A stretch of DNA of 64,000 nucleotides from Sulfurimonadaceae bacterium (GTDB taxonomy: Bacteria > Campylobacterota > Campylobacteria > Campylobacterales > Sulfurimonadaceae). Both the position numbers and the translations under genes were made by a program. Shown here piece after piece: positions 1 through 9,110 of the stretch (position 1 is its first letter; each line of letters opens with the position of its first letter). A model generated the notes under the pieces. It searched no databases, was not told the origin of the DNA, and was given only the letters and a program-made list of their open reading frames with translations. The DNA lies in the NCBI GenBank assembly GCA_016744905.1, contig JADGDM010000005.1:1-64000 (forward strand). The letters run 5' to 3'.

Positions 1-47
1 TATTCTAGTGCTTGATCTAATAAAACAGTGAACTCTATATTTATCAT
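1..47 (-). CDS. 5' end of a gene running off the window edge
   Basis: An ATG on the minus strand at 47 opens a frame that stays open to the window edge, reading M-I-N-I-E-F-T-V-L-L-D-Q-A-L-E. A weak AGGGA lies about five bases upstream of it. Only 15 codons are visible, so the product cannot be named. It would be divergent from the phosphate transporter at 224, which would make 48-223 a two-way promoter region. The frame could be chance. Confidence 0.3.
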   Translation of the reverse strand, partial: MINIEFTVLLDQALE

Positions 48-223
48 GGTATCCCTATATATTTGAATAATAGAAGTATAAAAGTAGATGGTTACATGAT
101 AATTACTGCTGTGTATCAGGGCTGTGTCGAAGTTGTTTTACACCAGTAACCAAAGCCCTAAAAACGTAATATGGAGGTAATAAATAGTGATAATAATAGG
201 GAATATTAAATAGAAGGTGAGTG

Positions 224-1708
224 ATGACATTAAGTAGAGAAAATTTGGTTGCCCTTGGTGCATTTATAAGTTCGGTAGCGATTTTTTTATATTGGGGCGT
301 TGGACATATTGATGAACATTATGGGATGTTTGTTCTGGCAACTGCCTTTGGGGTATTTATGGCATTTAATATTGGTGGGAATGATGTGGCGAACTCTTTT
401 GGAACCTCTGTTGGAGCAAAAACATTAAGTATTAAACAAGCACTGGTGATTGCTGCGATTTTTGAGATTTCTGGTGCCATGCTTGCAGGTGGAGAGGTGA
501 CGAAAACCATTCGTAAAGGGATTGTTAACCTTGATGGGGTGAGTTTTGATCCGATGCTTTTTGTTTTTGTAATGATGGGCGCCTTAGTTGCTGCAGGGTC
601 TTGGTTGCTGTTTGCTTCTAAAAAAGGACTGCCAGTGTCCACAACACACTCGATTGTTGGAGGTATTGTGGGGGCATCTTTAGCACTGGGTATGGTGGTT
701 TCCGGACCTGATGTGAGTCCGCTGGGAATGATTAACTGGGAAAAGATTATGATGATTGCTCTGTCTTGGGTACTCTCACCTTTGCTTGGAGGTATTCTCT
801 CTTACGCTATTTATTGGTATCTAAAACACTATATATTGGATTTTAATGAACGCAAAGAGAAAGAGATCAATATTGCTAAAGTAAAAATTACTGAACTGCG
901 CGCTGAGTTAGAAAAAGAAGGTTTGAGTATTGCTGAGAGTAAAGAGCTAGAATATCAAATATTAAAGCAAAAACATATCACTAAAAAATCAAATGCCTTT
1001 TGTTCTATACGAACCCATGTCCCTATTGTTTCTGCTTTTGCGACAACGATTATTGCTGGGATGTTGTTATTTAAAGGCCTCAAAAAACTTCATCTTGACC
1101 TCAGTACCATTGAAATCAGTATGTTAATTCTAGCTATGAGTACTTTGGCCTATGCACTTTCCTACTCTTTAGTCAAAGTAATGCGAAAAGATTCGCCTAA
1201 AAAAGCGACGATTCGTGTTTTTAGTATTTTACAGATTTTTACGGCATCTGCCTTTGCCTTCTCCCATGGTGCCAATGATATTGCCAATGCCATTGGTCCT
1301 TTCGCAGCGATTATTGATATCTTGAGTACAGGTGAGATTAGTACAACTTCACCAGTGCCTACTATTGCGATGTTTACCTTTGGTGTGGCATTGATTGTGG
1401 GACTTTGGTTTATTGGTAAAGAGGTGATAGCCACTGTCGGAACCAGACTCGCTGAGATATTTCCGGTTACTGGGTTTGCGGCGGAATTGGGTGCGAGCGC
1501 TGTTATTTTAGCGGCAACAAAACTGGGTATTCCTGTATCTTCTACGCACATCTTAATTGGTGCCGTTCTTGGAATTGGGGTTTTAAATAGAAATGCCAAT
1601 TGGAAACTAATGCAACCTATTGCCTTGGCATGGATGATTACCCTGCCTGTCTCAGCACTGATTGCTGCACTTGTTTTTGTGATATTAAAAACGGCATTTG
1701 GATACTGA
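224..1708 (+). CDS. pitA: PiT-family inorganic phosphate transporter
   Basis: An inner-membrane permease that moves inorganic phosphate, usually driven by H+ or Na+. It carries the duplicated PiT signature: GGNDVANSFG near residue 52 and GANDIANAIG near residue 348. About ten hydrophobic helices surround a hydrophilic, charged coiled-coil-like central loop (roughly residues 205-265), which is the classic PiT layout. Length (494 aa) is normal. A GTG at 221 precedes the ATG at 224; the ATG has better spacing from AAGG at 214-217. The stop lies two bases from the end of the convergent gene, with no terminator between. PitA is often paired with a DUF47 regulator, which is not seen here. Confidence 0.92.
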   Translation: MTLSRENLVALGAFISSVAIFLYWGVGHIDEHYGMFVLATAFGVFMAFNIGGNDVANSFGTSVGAKTLSIKQALVIAAIFEISGAMLAGGEVTKTIRKGIVNLDGVSFDPMLFVFVMMGALVAAGSWLLFASKKGLPVSTTHSIVGGIVGASLALGMVVSGPDVSPLGMINWEKIMMIALSWVLSPLLGGILSYAIYWYLKHYILDFNERKEKEINIAKVKITELRAELEKEGLSIAESKELEYQILKQKHITKKSNAFCSIRTHVPIVSAFATTIIAGMLLFKGLKKLHLDLSTIEISMLILAMSTLAYALSYSLVKVMRKDSPKKATIRVFSILQIFTASAFAFSHGANDIANAIGPFAAIIDILSTGEISTTSPVPTIAMFTFGVALIVGLWFIGKEVIATVGTRLAEIFPVTGFAAELGASAVILAATKLGIPVSSTHILIGAVLGIGVLNRNANWKLMQPIALAWMITLPVSALIAALVFVILKTAFGY

Positions 1709-1710
1709 TT

Positions 1711-2880
1711 TTAAAGATAACTAAGCCACCAATCTTTTCGTCTTTGTTTCAATTTTACAAACCATCTGCTGGGAAAGTATAAACCGATAACAACAACAAT
1801 CCAAGCGATGTAAGTCGGGAGTAACTCACTTCCATAACTGTAGCCTATTGGAGAATTTTCAATAGGGGCACCAAAGAGCCAACTGGAATCTCCAAAGACC
1901 AGTTCTGCGAGGACAATACCTCCTAAATGTAAAATAGGAATATGCAAAATATAGAAGAAAAAAGGGACTTGTCCAAAATCACGTAAAGGGTTTGACCATA
2001 CGCCTAAATCCCTATCAAAAACCGACATAAAAATCATGGCCAAGCCGATAAATTCACTTAAGTATATCAGTGATGGTGGATATTTTGTAAAGTTTAAAAA
2101 GCTCATCAGTGTTGTTTCAAAATCGCTGTAGATTAGCCATGTATGCTCGTCTCCATAGAAGTTTGAAAAGCGTAAAAGTAGTCCAAAAAGTACCACTGTT
2201 ATCCCAGTCCATAAAAAGATTTTTTTACGCTCAATTCTGGGCAGTTTGGTGATGGGACCAAAGAGATACCCCAGCGCCATAACCCCGATCCATGGGAAAA
2301 AAGGATAAACAACTCTTATTTGAATCTCTCCAATAAAAAAATCTCCAGGATCATGTGCCAGCATCCAAACCCATGAATAAACACCAAAATCACTGGCATG
2401 GATACCATCAAAGGCATTGTGTCCAAAGAGCATGATGAGTGCTATTGTGGCGATAAGATACTTGGGAAGGTATATAAGTAAACCCACGCCTATCATAGAG
2501 ACACCGATGGTAAAAAGGACGGCGACTTTAGGATGATAAACAAACTCCGAGTTAAAGGACCAGAAAAACCCTACAAGGGTCAGTTCAAGAAAAATGAGCC
2601 ATATTCCACGACTGATGGCCAGAAATGCCAGCTCATTTTTAGAGCGCCTCTTGGAGGCAAAAAAGAGACCAATTCCTGCTAGAAATATAAAGACAGGTGC
2701 CGCAAAATGGGTTATCCAACGTGTGAAAAAAACTTCTAAATTGCTTAATGCAATGTCTGTTGGCGCATAATAAACCCAACCAAGCGCAAAAAAATCACGT
2801 GCATGATCAAGTGCCATAATCACCATGGTTAAGCCTCTAAGTACATCAAGGGCTACAAATCTTTCAGCTTTAGTATGCAT
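1711..2880 (-). CDS. DUF1624/HGSNAT-like membrane acyltransferase
   Basis: A polytopic inner-membrane protein of 389 aa with about ten hydrophobic helices. The N-terminus RFVALDVLRGLTMVIMALDH matches the opening of the heparan-alpha-glucosaminide N-acetyltransferase-like (DUF1624/DUF5009) family, where a conserved D-x-x-R-G and a histidine sit in the first helix. Family members are thought to move acyl groups across the membrane onto sugars; the substrate here is unknown. It has no partner gene on its strand. The downstream TetR gene at 2963-3589 lies upstream in transcription with an 82-base gap, so co-transcription is possible. Confidence 0.75.
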   Translation of the reverse strand: MHTKAERFVALDVLRGLTMVIMALDHARDFFALGWVYYAPTDIALSNLEVFFTRWITHFAAPVFIFLAGIGLFFASKRRSKNELAFLAISRGIWLIFLELTLVGFFWSFNSEFVYHPKVAVLFTIGVSMIGVGLLIYLPKYLIATIALIMLFGHNAFDGIHASDFGVYSWVWMLAHDPGDFFIGEIQIRVVYPFFPWIGVMALGYLFGPITKLPRIERKKIFLWTGITVVLFGLLLRFSNFYGDEHTWLIYSDFETTLMSFLNFTKYPPSLIYLSEFIGLAMIFMSVFDRDLGVWSNPLRDFGQVPFFFYILHIPILHLGGIVLAELVFGDSSWLFGAPIENSPIGYSYGSELLPTYIAWIVVVIGLYFPSRWFVKLKQRRKDWWLSYL

Positions 2881-2962
2881 ATTTTTATTACCTTATTTAT
2901 ATGAAATTTGAGTGAATTAAAAATAGGGAGAGGAGCAGCACAGTGTTTGGATACTAATAAGC

Positions 2963-3589
2963 TTATTTTTGCAATATGCCTGATAGAAGCACTTTAAAAG
3001 AGAGTGCAATCATCTCCTCTTTTTGGGCGATTATCATTAAGTGTCCGTCTATAATAAGAGAACTGATTCCATGAATATTTACCCAAATAGAACTTGCGAG
3101 TAAGGCGGGATCAGTTTGTATAAATAAACCCTCATTTTGTCCTTGGATAACCAAAGTAATCAGATTTCCAAAACCACTCTCTTCGATGTTCTCTTCTAAA
3201 GAACAATTCTCTTCACGCGCCTGCATCATAGCATTACCCATGATAAGACGGTACAACGCAGGATTTGCAATGGCAAAATTGATATAAGCCATCCCCATAT
3301 CCTCTAAGCGCTCCAAAAGAGGACTTTGTCTATCTTCAACCATTGGTTTTAATTGTACGTCTAGTTTTTTAAAACCAGAAATAATTACGCCTTGAAAAAG
3401 TGCCTTTTTAGAATCAAAATGTCTATATATAGCTGAACGTGATGTGCCTAAACGTTGAGTAAGTTCACGCAAGGTGATTTTTTCAAGTCCCTCTTTTTCT
3501 AACATCTCTAAGGTCATTTCTATAAGAGAATTTTTGAGGTCCCCATGATGGTAGTTGCTATTCTTTTGTTCTAAATCTTCTTTTTTCAT
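2963..3589 (-). CDS. TetR/AcrR-family repressor of the adjacent exporter cassette
   Basis: A DNA-binding regulator of about 208 aa. After a short basic lead, residues 15-60 form the TetR helix-turn-helix: ITLRELTQRLGTSRSAIYRH followed by FDSKKALF, as in the family consensus. The rest is a helical ligand-binding domain. The reading frame is open back to 3634, but ATG 3589 (M-K-K-E-D) is preferred because the longer start would lie inside the operator. It is divergent from the reductase gene at 3701; the 111-base gap holds four ATGTTRAC half-sites that overlap both promoters. Autoregulation and control of the 3701-9038 cassette are inferred. Confidence 0.88.
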   Translation of the reverse strand: MKKEDLEQKNSNYHHGDLKNSLIEMTLEMLEKEGLEKITLRELTQRLGTSRSAIYRHFDSKKALFQGVIISGFKKLDVQLKPMVEDRQSPLLERLEDMGMAYINFAIANPALYRLIMGNAMMQAREENCSLEENIEESGFGNLITLVIQGQNEGLFIQTDPALLASSIWVNIHGISSLIIDGHLMIIAQKEEMIALSFKVLLSGILQK

Positions 3590-3623
3590 AATGAAAGTGT
3601 AACATAAAAGTAGATATGTGACT

Positions 3624-3687
3624 TTTGTCAACATTGAAATAACTTTATGTTGACAAAGTTTACATACTATGTTAACATCGTCAACAT
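3624..3687. promoter_or_regulatory. Four-half-site operator between tetR and the exporter cassette
   Basis: A perfect inverted repeat TTTGTCAACAT (3624-3634) / ATGTTGACAAA (3647-3657) is followed by a second imperfect one, ATGTTAAC (3669-3676) / GTCAACAT (3680-3687). All four share the half-site ATGTTRAC. A plus-strand -35 TTGACA at 3650-3655 lies in the second half-site, and a 17-base spacer leads to TAACAT at 3673-3678 inside the third. On the minus strand the first half-site also supplies TTGACA for tetR. Binding here would block both promoters. Confidence 0.75.
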
Positions 3688-3700
3688 AAAGGACAATATT

Positions 3701-4639
3701 ATGAGATATACAGTACTTGGAAGTGGTGGAGCGGTTGGAAGGTCTTTGGCTGAAATAGTGCCAAAAGAGATTGAATTACGTTTAGTCAGTCGTCATCCAA
3801 AAGCAGTACAAGGAAGAGAAGAACTTTTTTGTGCAGACTTGCTTTCTAAAGAGGAGACAAATAAAGCCATTAAAGGCAGTGATATAGTATTCGTTTTACT
3901 GGGATTAGAATATAAAACAGAAATCTGGCAGGCTCAGTGGCCTACTATTATGCATAATATTATTGAAGCCTCTTCGGAATTTAAGTCAAAGATCATCTTT
4001 TTTGATAATGTGTACATGTACGGAAAAGTCGAAGGATGGATGGATGAAGAAACGGCTATTAATCCCTGCTCAAAAAAAGGTGAAGTACGTGCAGAAATTG
4101 CGCAGACACTTTTAGACGCTTCTTCATCACAAAAAGTTCAAGCCCTAATAGCGCGCTCAGCAGACTTTTATGGACCAGGCGCAGATAAAACTTTTGCACA
4201 GCCGATGATATTTGATAAGGTGTACAAAGGTGCATCCCCTATGTGGCTTATGAACAGCAATTTTAAACACTCTTTGACCTTTACTCCTGATGCTGCAAAG
4301 GGGCTTTTGGCACTTGCTCAAGCCAAAGATGATGTTTGGAATCAAGTGTGGCATTTGCCAACGGACAGTAAAGTAGTCACAGGAAAAGAGTTTATGAATA
4401 AAGTGAGTCAATCTTTTGAAGTAGAAGAGAAGTTCACTACTTTAAAGCCGTGGATGATTACTATGGCAGCATGGTTTGACCCGATGGTTAAAGAGACAAA
4501 AGAGATGCTTTATCAATTTGATTCTCCTTATCTATTTGATAGTCGTAAGTTTGAAAAACGTTTTTTTATGGCGACTGCTTATGAAGATGGGATTAAAAAA
4601 ACGGTAGAATATATTAAAAATATTCAAGAGGAATTTTAA
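3701..4639 (+). CDS. NAD(P)-dependent epimerase/reductase, Rossmann fold
   Basis: A cytoplasmic 312-aa extended-SDR-like protein. The N-terminus YTVLGSGGAVGRSL is a G-x-G-G-x-x-G dinucleotide-binding loop, and the middle reads FFDNVYMYGKVEGWMDEET, resembling the catalytic tyrosine region of epimerase/dehydratase relatives, though a clean Y-x-x-x-K is not obvious. Start 3701 is chosen because AAAGGA lies 7 bases upstream; an upstream in-frame start would sit in the operator. It is the first gene of a cassette (reductase, LolA-like, OMP, MMPL) and ends one base into the next start. The substrate is unknown; a role in preparing or modifying the exported lipid-like cargo is inference. Confidence 0.78.
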   Translation: MRYTVLGSGGAVGRSLAEIVPKEIELRLVSRHPKAVQGREELFCADLLSKEETNKAIKGSDIVFVLLGLEYKTEIWQAQWPTIMHNIIEASSEFKSKIIFFDNVYMYGKVEGWMDEETAINPCSKKGEVRAEIAQTLLDASSSQKVQALIARSADFYGPGADKTFAQPMIFDKVYKGASPMWLMNSNFKHSLTFTPDAAKGLLALAQAKDDVWNQVWHLPTDSKVVTGKEFMNKVSQSFEVEEKFTTLKPWMITMAAWFDPMVKETKEMLYQFDSPYLFDSRKFEKRFFMATAYEDGIKKTVEYIKNIQEEF

Positions 4640-5391
4640 TGTTGAAAATTACCATGTTATCTCTAATGACTACCCTAAGTCTGTTTGCTATATCAAATCA
4701 TGAGTTGGCTGTTAAAAGCGACGCTGTTATGAAAGGTTTTGGATCATCTGAGGCGAAGATGAGTATGACGCTGATTAATGCAAGTGGATCTAAACGTGAA
4801 CGTTCTATGTATATGAAGGTTTTAGAAAAAGAGGGTGGAAATAAATCTTTAATGGAATTTTTAACACCTTCTGATGTTAAAGGCACAAAGTTCCTATCTT
4901 ATGAACATACCAAAAAAGATGATGACCAATGGCTCTATCTTCCCGCGCTAAAACGTGTAAAGCGTATCGCTTCTCGTAACAAGTCAGGGGCTTTTATGGG
5001 CAGTGAATTTTCGTATGAAGATTTGAGTGCTTTTAATATTGACAAGTACAATTACGTTGGTGACGCTGAGGTAGTAGAGCTTGATGGTAAAAAAGTCTAT
5101 AAATCACCACGAACACCTAAGTCAAAAGATTCTGGATATACCAAGCAGGTCTCTTATGTAGATGTTGAAACATTTTTAGCACAAAAAGTGGAGTATTTTG
5201 ATCGCAAAAAAGAGCTTTTAAAAGTCTCTTTATTTAGTGGCTACAATAAAGTAGAAGGTATCTGGCGTGTGAGCCGTATCTCTATGAAAAACTTACAAAA
5301 CGATAAAGAAACCGTACTGATCTGGTCAGATGAGAAGATTAAGATAGGTCTTAAAGATAAAGATTTCCATAAAAGAGTACTCAAAAAATGA
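4639..5391 (+). CDS. LolA-like outer-membrane lipoprotein-sorting family protein
   Basis: A 250-aa exported protein. Residues 1-18 form a signal peptide ending near LSLFAIS. The body has the features of the LolA-like family PF17131 that accompanies MMPL exporters: an N-terminal alternating strand region (KMSMTLINASGSKRERSMYM), the D-D-Q-W-L-Y-L-P-A-L-K-R-V-K-R stretch and the S-G-A-F-M-G-S-E-F-S-Y-E-D segment. It likely forms an open beta-barrel that binds a lipid or hydrophobic cargo in the periplasm. Its start overlaps the stop of the reductase by one base, and its stop overlaps the next gene by ATGA, so the genes are translationally coupled. Confidence 0.82.
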   Translation: MLKITMLSLMTTLSLFAISNHELAVKSDAVMKGFGSSEAKMSMTLINASGSKRERSMYMKVLEKEGGNKSLMEFLTPSDVKGTKFLSYEHTKKDDDQWLYLPALKRVKRIASRNKSGAFMGSEFSYEDLSAFNIDKYNYVGDAEVVELDGKKVYKSPRTPKSKDSGYTKQVSYVDVETFLAQKVEYFDRKKELLKVSLFSGYNKVEGIWRVSRISMKNLQNDKETVLIWSDEKIKIGLKDKDFHKRVLKK

Positions 5392-6731
5392 GACTTTTAC
5401 TGCTTCTGCTAACTCTTAGTGTGAGCGCGCTGGCAGAGTTTGAAGTAGCTGGTTATGTGGGTTTAAATATGCAAGATTTTCTTGCTAAACCTGCTGGGAA
5501 ACATCAGTACAACATCACCGCAGAGCAGCGTCTTGAACTTACTTATAGTGAAGATGAGTTTAAGTACTTTCTGAACATTTATGCACAAGAAGATGCGTAT
5601 GATTTTCATGAAGATGAGCGTGAGCACAATAAAAGAACCTTTGCCCGTGTTGATGAGGCTTATATAGAGTACGAAGGGGACACCTCTAAATTTTTCATAG
5701 GACGTAATGTCCGTTTTTGGGGCGCGCTAGAAGTACGTAATATTACGGATGTGTTTAACCCATTAGAGTTTAGAAATGACCCTACTTCTGGAGATAAGCT
5801 GGGTGTGTGGAATGCGCAATATACACACTACACCGATAGTGGAGAACTAAGCGTTATTGTCAAGTTTTATGAAGAAGAACAAAAAATGGCGGCGTATCCC
5901 TATGTCTACTATTTTTTACCTCCAGTCGTGTCGAGTCCTGAGGGAACTGTCATCGGAGGTCAGGTGATACCAAGCTTTGACCTCGCTGCCTCTTATGACT
6001 CTACATTAGACAGTGAAAAAGGACAGGATCACCCCAGCCTTTTTTTAACCTACTCAGGTTCAACAGATTGGGACAGCGCGCTGGACTACGCTGTTATTTA
6101 TGAACATGGTTATGATGCACAGCGAAAATTTAATATCAACGAGTTTATTAATAAAAATGACTTAAATGCGAGCACGATAACGTTTCAACAAAGTGTCTAT
6201 CTGGTTAATAAATTTATGACCTATAACACCATGGTCTTGGGTTCTGCACTGATAAAACTAGAAGCGCAAGCAGTCGATGTCATTAGTGATAAAGATATCT
6301 CTGATTATATACATATAGGTTTGGGAACAGAGTACACTTTAAATGGACTTTTAGGTGAAGCGGATATAGGCTTGATGGCAGAATATTATAAATATTACCG
6401 TTTTGATAAGGAAAAACGTAGTGATTTAGAGCTTTTTGAAACCATGCAAAATGATCTTTTTATTGGTGCGCGCATTACTTTTAATGACTTGCGTGATTCA
6501 AGTTTGATAATTGCGTCGATTATTGATCTCTCTTACGCGGAACAGGTTTATAGTGCCAAGTATGAAACACGTCTTTTTGAAAGCATAAATATTGCGCTGG
6601 ATTATCAGTATATTAATGCTTCTGAAAACACTTTTACAGCGTATCATCTAATGGGCAGTGATCCGTATAACCCCAAAGCCAAACCCATTGATAATCAACG
6701 TCTTGGACTTGATGTCTCTTACCATTTTTAA
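5388..6731 (+). CDS. Outer-membrane beta-barrel protein of the MMPL cassette
   Basis: A 447-aa protein with a clear signal peptide (about residues 1-16, ending A-L-A) and a C-terminus of alternating residues ending Y-H-F, the usual terminal aromatic of outer-membrane barrels. The barrel strands, the early GRNVRFWGALEVRNITDVFN segment and length recall DUF1302-like proteins that sit beside MMPL exporters. It overlaps the LolA-like gene by 4 bases and is 18 bases before the MMPL gene. It may form the outer-membrane part of the export route; that role is inferred from context only. Confidence 0.72.
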   Translation: MRLLLLLLTLSVSALAEFEVAGYVGLNMQDFLAKPAGKHQYNITAEQRLELTYSEDEFKYFLNIYAQEDAYDFHEDEREHNKRTFARVDEAYIEYEGDTSKFFIGRNVRFWGALEVRNITDVFNPLEFRNDPTSGDKLGVWNAQYTHYTDSGELSVIVKFYEEEQKMAAYPYVYYFLPPVVSSPEGTVIGGQVIPSFDLAASYDSTLDSEKGQDHPSLFLTYSGSTDWDSALDYAVIYEHGYDAQRKFNINEFINKNDLNASTITFQQSVYLVNKFMTYNTMVLGSALIKLEAQAVDVISDKDISDYIHIGLGTEYTLNGLLGEADIGLMAEYYKYYRFDKEKRSDLELFETMQNDLFIGARITFNDLRDSSLIIASIIDLSYAEQVYSAKYETRLFESINIALDYQYINASENTFTAYHLMGSDPYNPKAKPIDNQRLGLDVSYHF

Positions 6732-6749
6732 CATTTTAGGAAAAAAACA

Positions 6750-9038
6750 ATGCAAAAATTTGTAGATTTTATTATTAAAAGACGGTGGTTTATTGCCATC
6801 TTAATTCCATTGATTACCTTCGGTTTGGCTTCACAGCTTAAGTATTTAGAATTTGAAGGCAGTTACCGTATTTGGTTTGATGAAAACTCTCCAACGTTGA
6901 AAAGTTATGATAATTTTCGTGCAGTTTTTGGCAATGATGATGGAGTAACGATCTCCTTTAAAGATGAAAATGGGATATTTAATGCCAAGGCGCTTGGTGT
7001 GATTGATAGAATTACACAAGAGTTATGGAGAACAAAGTACATCACCCGTGTTGATTCATTAAGTAACTATCAATACGTTCATGCCGACCCTGAATATCCT
7101 GATGATGTTTTAGTTGAGGATTTTATTTATGATTACGACAACCTTAGCGCGCCAGAGTTAGAGAAGTTAAAAGATATCGCTTTGGGTGAAGATTTGATTG
7201 TAGGACGTATCATCTCTAAAGATGCAAAAGCAACGATGATTGTGGGACGTTTAACGCCAAAAGCGGCAGAAGACCCCGCGTTAAACTTAGAACTAAAAGG
7301 TCTGGTTGAAGCCATTTTAGAAAAAGAAAAACTCAGTGGATACAGTTTCCATATGGGTGGAGGACCTATTATTAATGCAGCTTTTATAGAACTGGCACAG
7401 CATGACATAAGTGTTTTTACTCCTGTAGTTTTACTTATTGTTATGCTCTTACTGATTGTGATCTTTAGAAAATTTACTCCGGTCTCTATTAGTTTAATAG
7501 TGGTTATTTTTACCTTCTTAATTGTACTTAGTGTGCAAGTGATGGCTGGATATAAACTTAATAATTTTACGGGAAATATGCCTGTTTTTGTGGTCGCCAT
7601 TGGGATTGCCGATGCGATGCATCTGTTTTGGATCTACACCATCGGTCGTAAAAAAGGGATGGATAATAGTGAAGCAATTCATTATAGTGTTTCAAAGAAC
7701 TTTTTAGCGATTCTTTTTACCTCTTTAACTACGGCAGTAGGCTTCGCCTCTTTAAGTATTAGTGATGTTATTCCTGTTAAAACATTAGGAATAGCAACCG
7801 CAAATGCAGCTTTATTGGCATTTGTTTTGACTATTTTATTTGTGCCCGCACTTTTGGCCATTATCAATCCGCGTATGAAAGAAGAGCACGTTGATAAGAA
7901 AAGTAAAAGTTCTCAATTTGCTTCATCCTACGCCACTTTTATCATTGCACATGATAAATTGATATTGGGATTAACCACTATTTTGTTTATGATTACTGCT
8001 TATGGGATAACGCAGGTACGGGTTGATTCTAATACTGTACGTTACTTTACACCTGATGTCCCTTTCCGTGAAGGAGTCAACTTTGTTCAAGAGAATCTGG
8101 GTGGACCGATGTCGTATGAAATTGTGGTTGATTCAAATGAGGCAGATGGGATTAAAAAACCTGCATTTATGAAAAGTGTAGAACGTTTTAAAAATGAGTT
8201 TCAAGAAAAATATCCAGACATAAAACATGTGAGTTCTCTTGTCGATGTGGTGAAAAGTTTTAATGAGGTCTTAGACAGTTCTAAAACGGTTCCTGAAGAT
8301 CAAAATCTCATTGCGCAGTATCTGTTACTCTACTCACTGTCTCTGCCACAGGGTATGGAGATGAATGATAAAATGGATGTAAATGAGCAACTACTACGGG
8401 TGAGTTGTTCTGTTAATATGGTGGATACCTCTAAAGACTTGGAGATGATACAGTGGGCTGAGGATTGGTGGAAAAGTACACCATATGGTGCTTCTATAGA
8501 AGGCCAAACTGTTCTTTTTGCGCATATGCAACATGATGTAACGGATACCTTAGTTCAGTCTATTAGTATCGCTATTGTCGCCGTCTCTATTATGATGTTT
8601 TTAATCTTTAAAAATCTAAAATTATTGCCATTAATTATTGCGCCAAATATTATTCCTATTGCGCTGGTGATAGGGGTTATGGGCTGGATAGGCATTGATA
8701 TTGATATTGGGGTGGCAGTCTCAGGCGCAATTATTATCGGTGTGGCGGTAGATGATACCATTCACTTTTTAGTGAAGTTTTTTGAGGCCAAAAAACGTGG
8801 AGACAATATACATGATGCACTCACCTATGTCATGCAGTACGCAGGAACCGCTATAATCTTCACAACTATTATTTTAAGTGCCGCCTTTTTGATTTTTATC
8901 TTTTCTCAGTTCAATCCAAACTACCATTTTGGAATTGTAACGGCGAGCGCGCTGATTATTGCTGTTATTGCTGATCTATTAATGTTGCCAGCGATATTTA
9001 GTTTACTCGATAAGAGAGACAATCAGCCAAGAATTTAG
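6750..9038 (+). CDS. RND-superfamily MMPL-type exporter
   Basis: A 762-aa inner-membrane transporter with the RND two-repeat layout: one helix near residues 12-30, a large periplasmic loop to about 215, five to six helices to about 375, then a second helix near 400, a second loop to about 590 and a final helix block to 755. Acidic residues expected in the proton path are visible as G-I-A-D-A-M-H in the first half and G-V-A-V-D-D-T-I-H-F in the second. MMPL relatives export lipids, hopanoids or siderophores. The partner LolA-like and OMP genes suggest transfer of a hydrophobic product toward the outer membrane. It is the last gene of the TetR-controlled cassette. Confidence 0.88.
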   Translation: MQKFVDFIIKRRWFIAILIPLITFGLASQLKYLEFEGSYRIWFDENSPTLKSYDNFRAVFGNDDGVTISFKDENGIFNAKALGVIDRITQELWRTKYITRVDSLSNYQYVHADPEYPDDVLVEDFIYDYDNLSAPELEKLKDIALGEDLIVGRIISKDAKATMIVGRLTPKAAEDPALNLELKGLVEAILEKEKLSGYSFHMGGGPIINAAFIELAQHDISVFTPVVLLIVMLLLIVIFRKFTPVSISLIVVIFTFLIVLSVQVMAGYKLNNFTGNMPVFVVAIGIADAMHLFWIYTIGRKKGMDNSEAIHYSVSKNFLAILFTSLTTAVGFASLSISDVIPVKTLGIATANAALLAFVLTILFVPALLAIINPRMKEEHVDKKSKSSQFASSYATFIIAHDKLILGLTTILFMITAYGITQVRVDSNTVRYFTPDVPFREGVNFVQENLGGPMSYEIVVDSNEADGIKKPAFMKSVERFKNEFQEKYPDIKHVSSLVDVVKSFNEVLDSSKTVPEDQNLIAQYLLLYSLSLPQGMEMNDKMDVNEQLLRVSCSVNMVDTSKDLEMIQWAEDWWKSTPYGASIEGQTVLFAHMQHDVTDTLVQSISIAIVAVSIMMFLIFKNLKLLPLIIAPNIIPIALVIGVMGWIGIDIDIGVAVSGAIIIGVAVDDTIHFLVKFFEAKKRGDNIHDALTYVMQYAGTAIIFTTIILSAAFLIFIFSQFNPNYHFGIVTASALIIAVIADLLMLPAIFSLLDKRDNQPRI

Positions 9039-9070
9039 AGGTTTTTAGCATCTTTAAAAGGATATATAAC

Positions 9071-9076
9071 TATAAT
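9071..9076 (+). promoter_or_regulatory. -10 element upstream of the OprD-like porin
   Basis: TATAAT lies 35 bases before the porin start, in the 72-base gap after the MMPL gene. No good -35 is visible, which is common for sigma70 promoters in Campylobacterota. It suggests the porin can be transcribed apart from the cassette. Confidence 0.45.
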
Positions 9077-9110
9077 GAACTAATTACTAAAATATTATTA
9101 GGAGTTTGTG

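Noticed and set aside
1162-1599. 145-codon minus-strand frame inside pitA
   Set aside because: Shadow of the transporter's reading frame; same composition signs as other antisense shadows.
7133-7600. Long open frame of 155 codons on the minus strand inside the MMPL gene
   Set aside because: It is antisense to a strongly supported RND gene, is low in complexity (I, T, S, K rich) and has no ribosome site.
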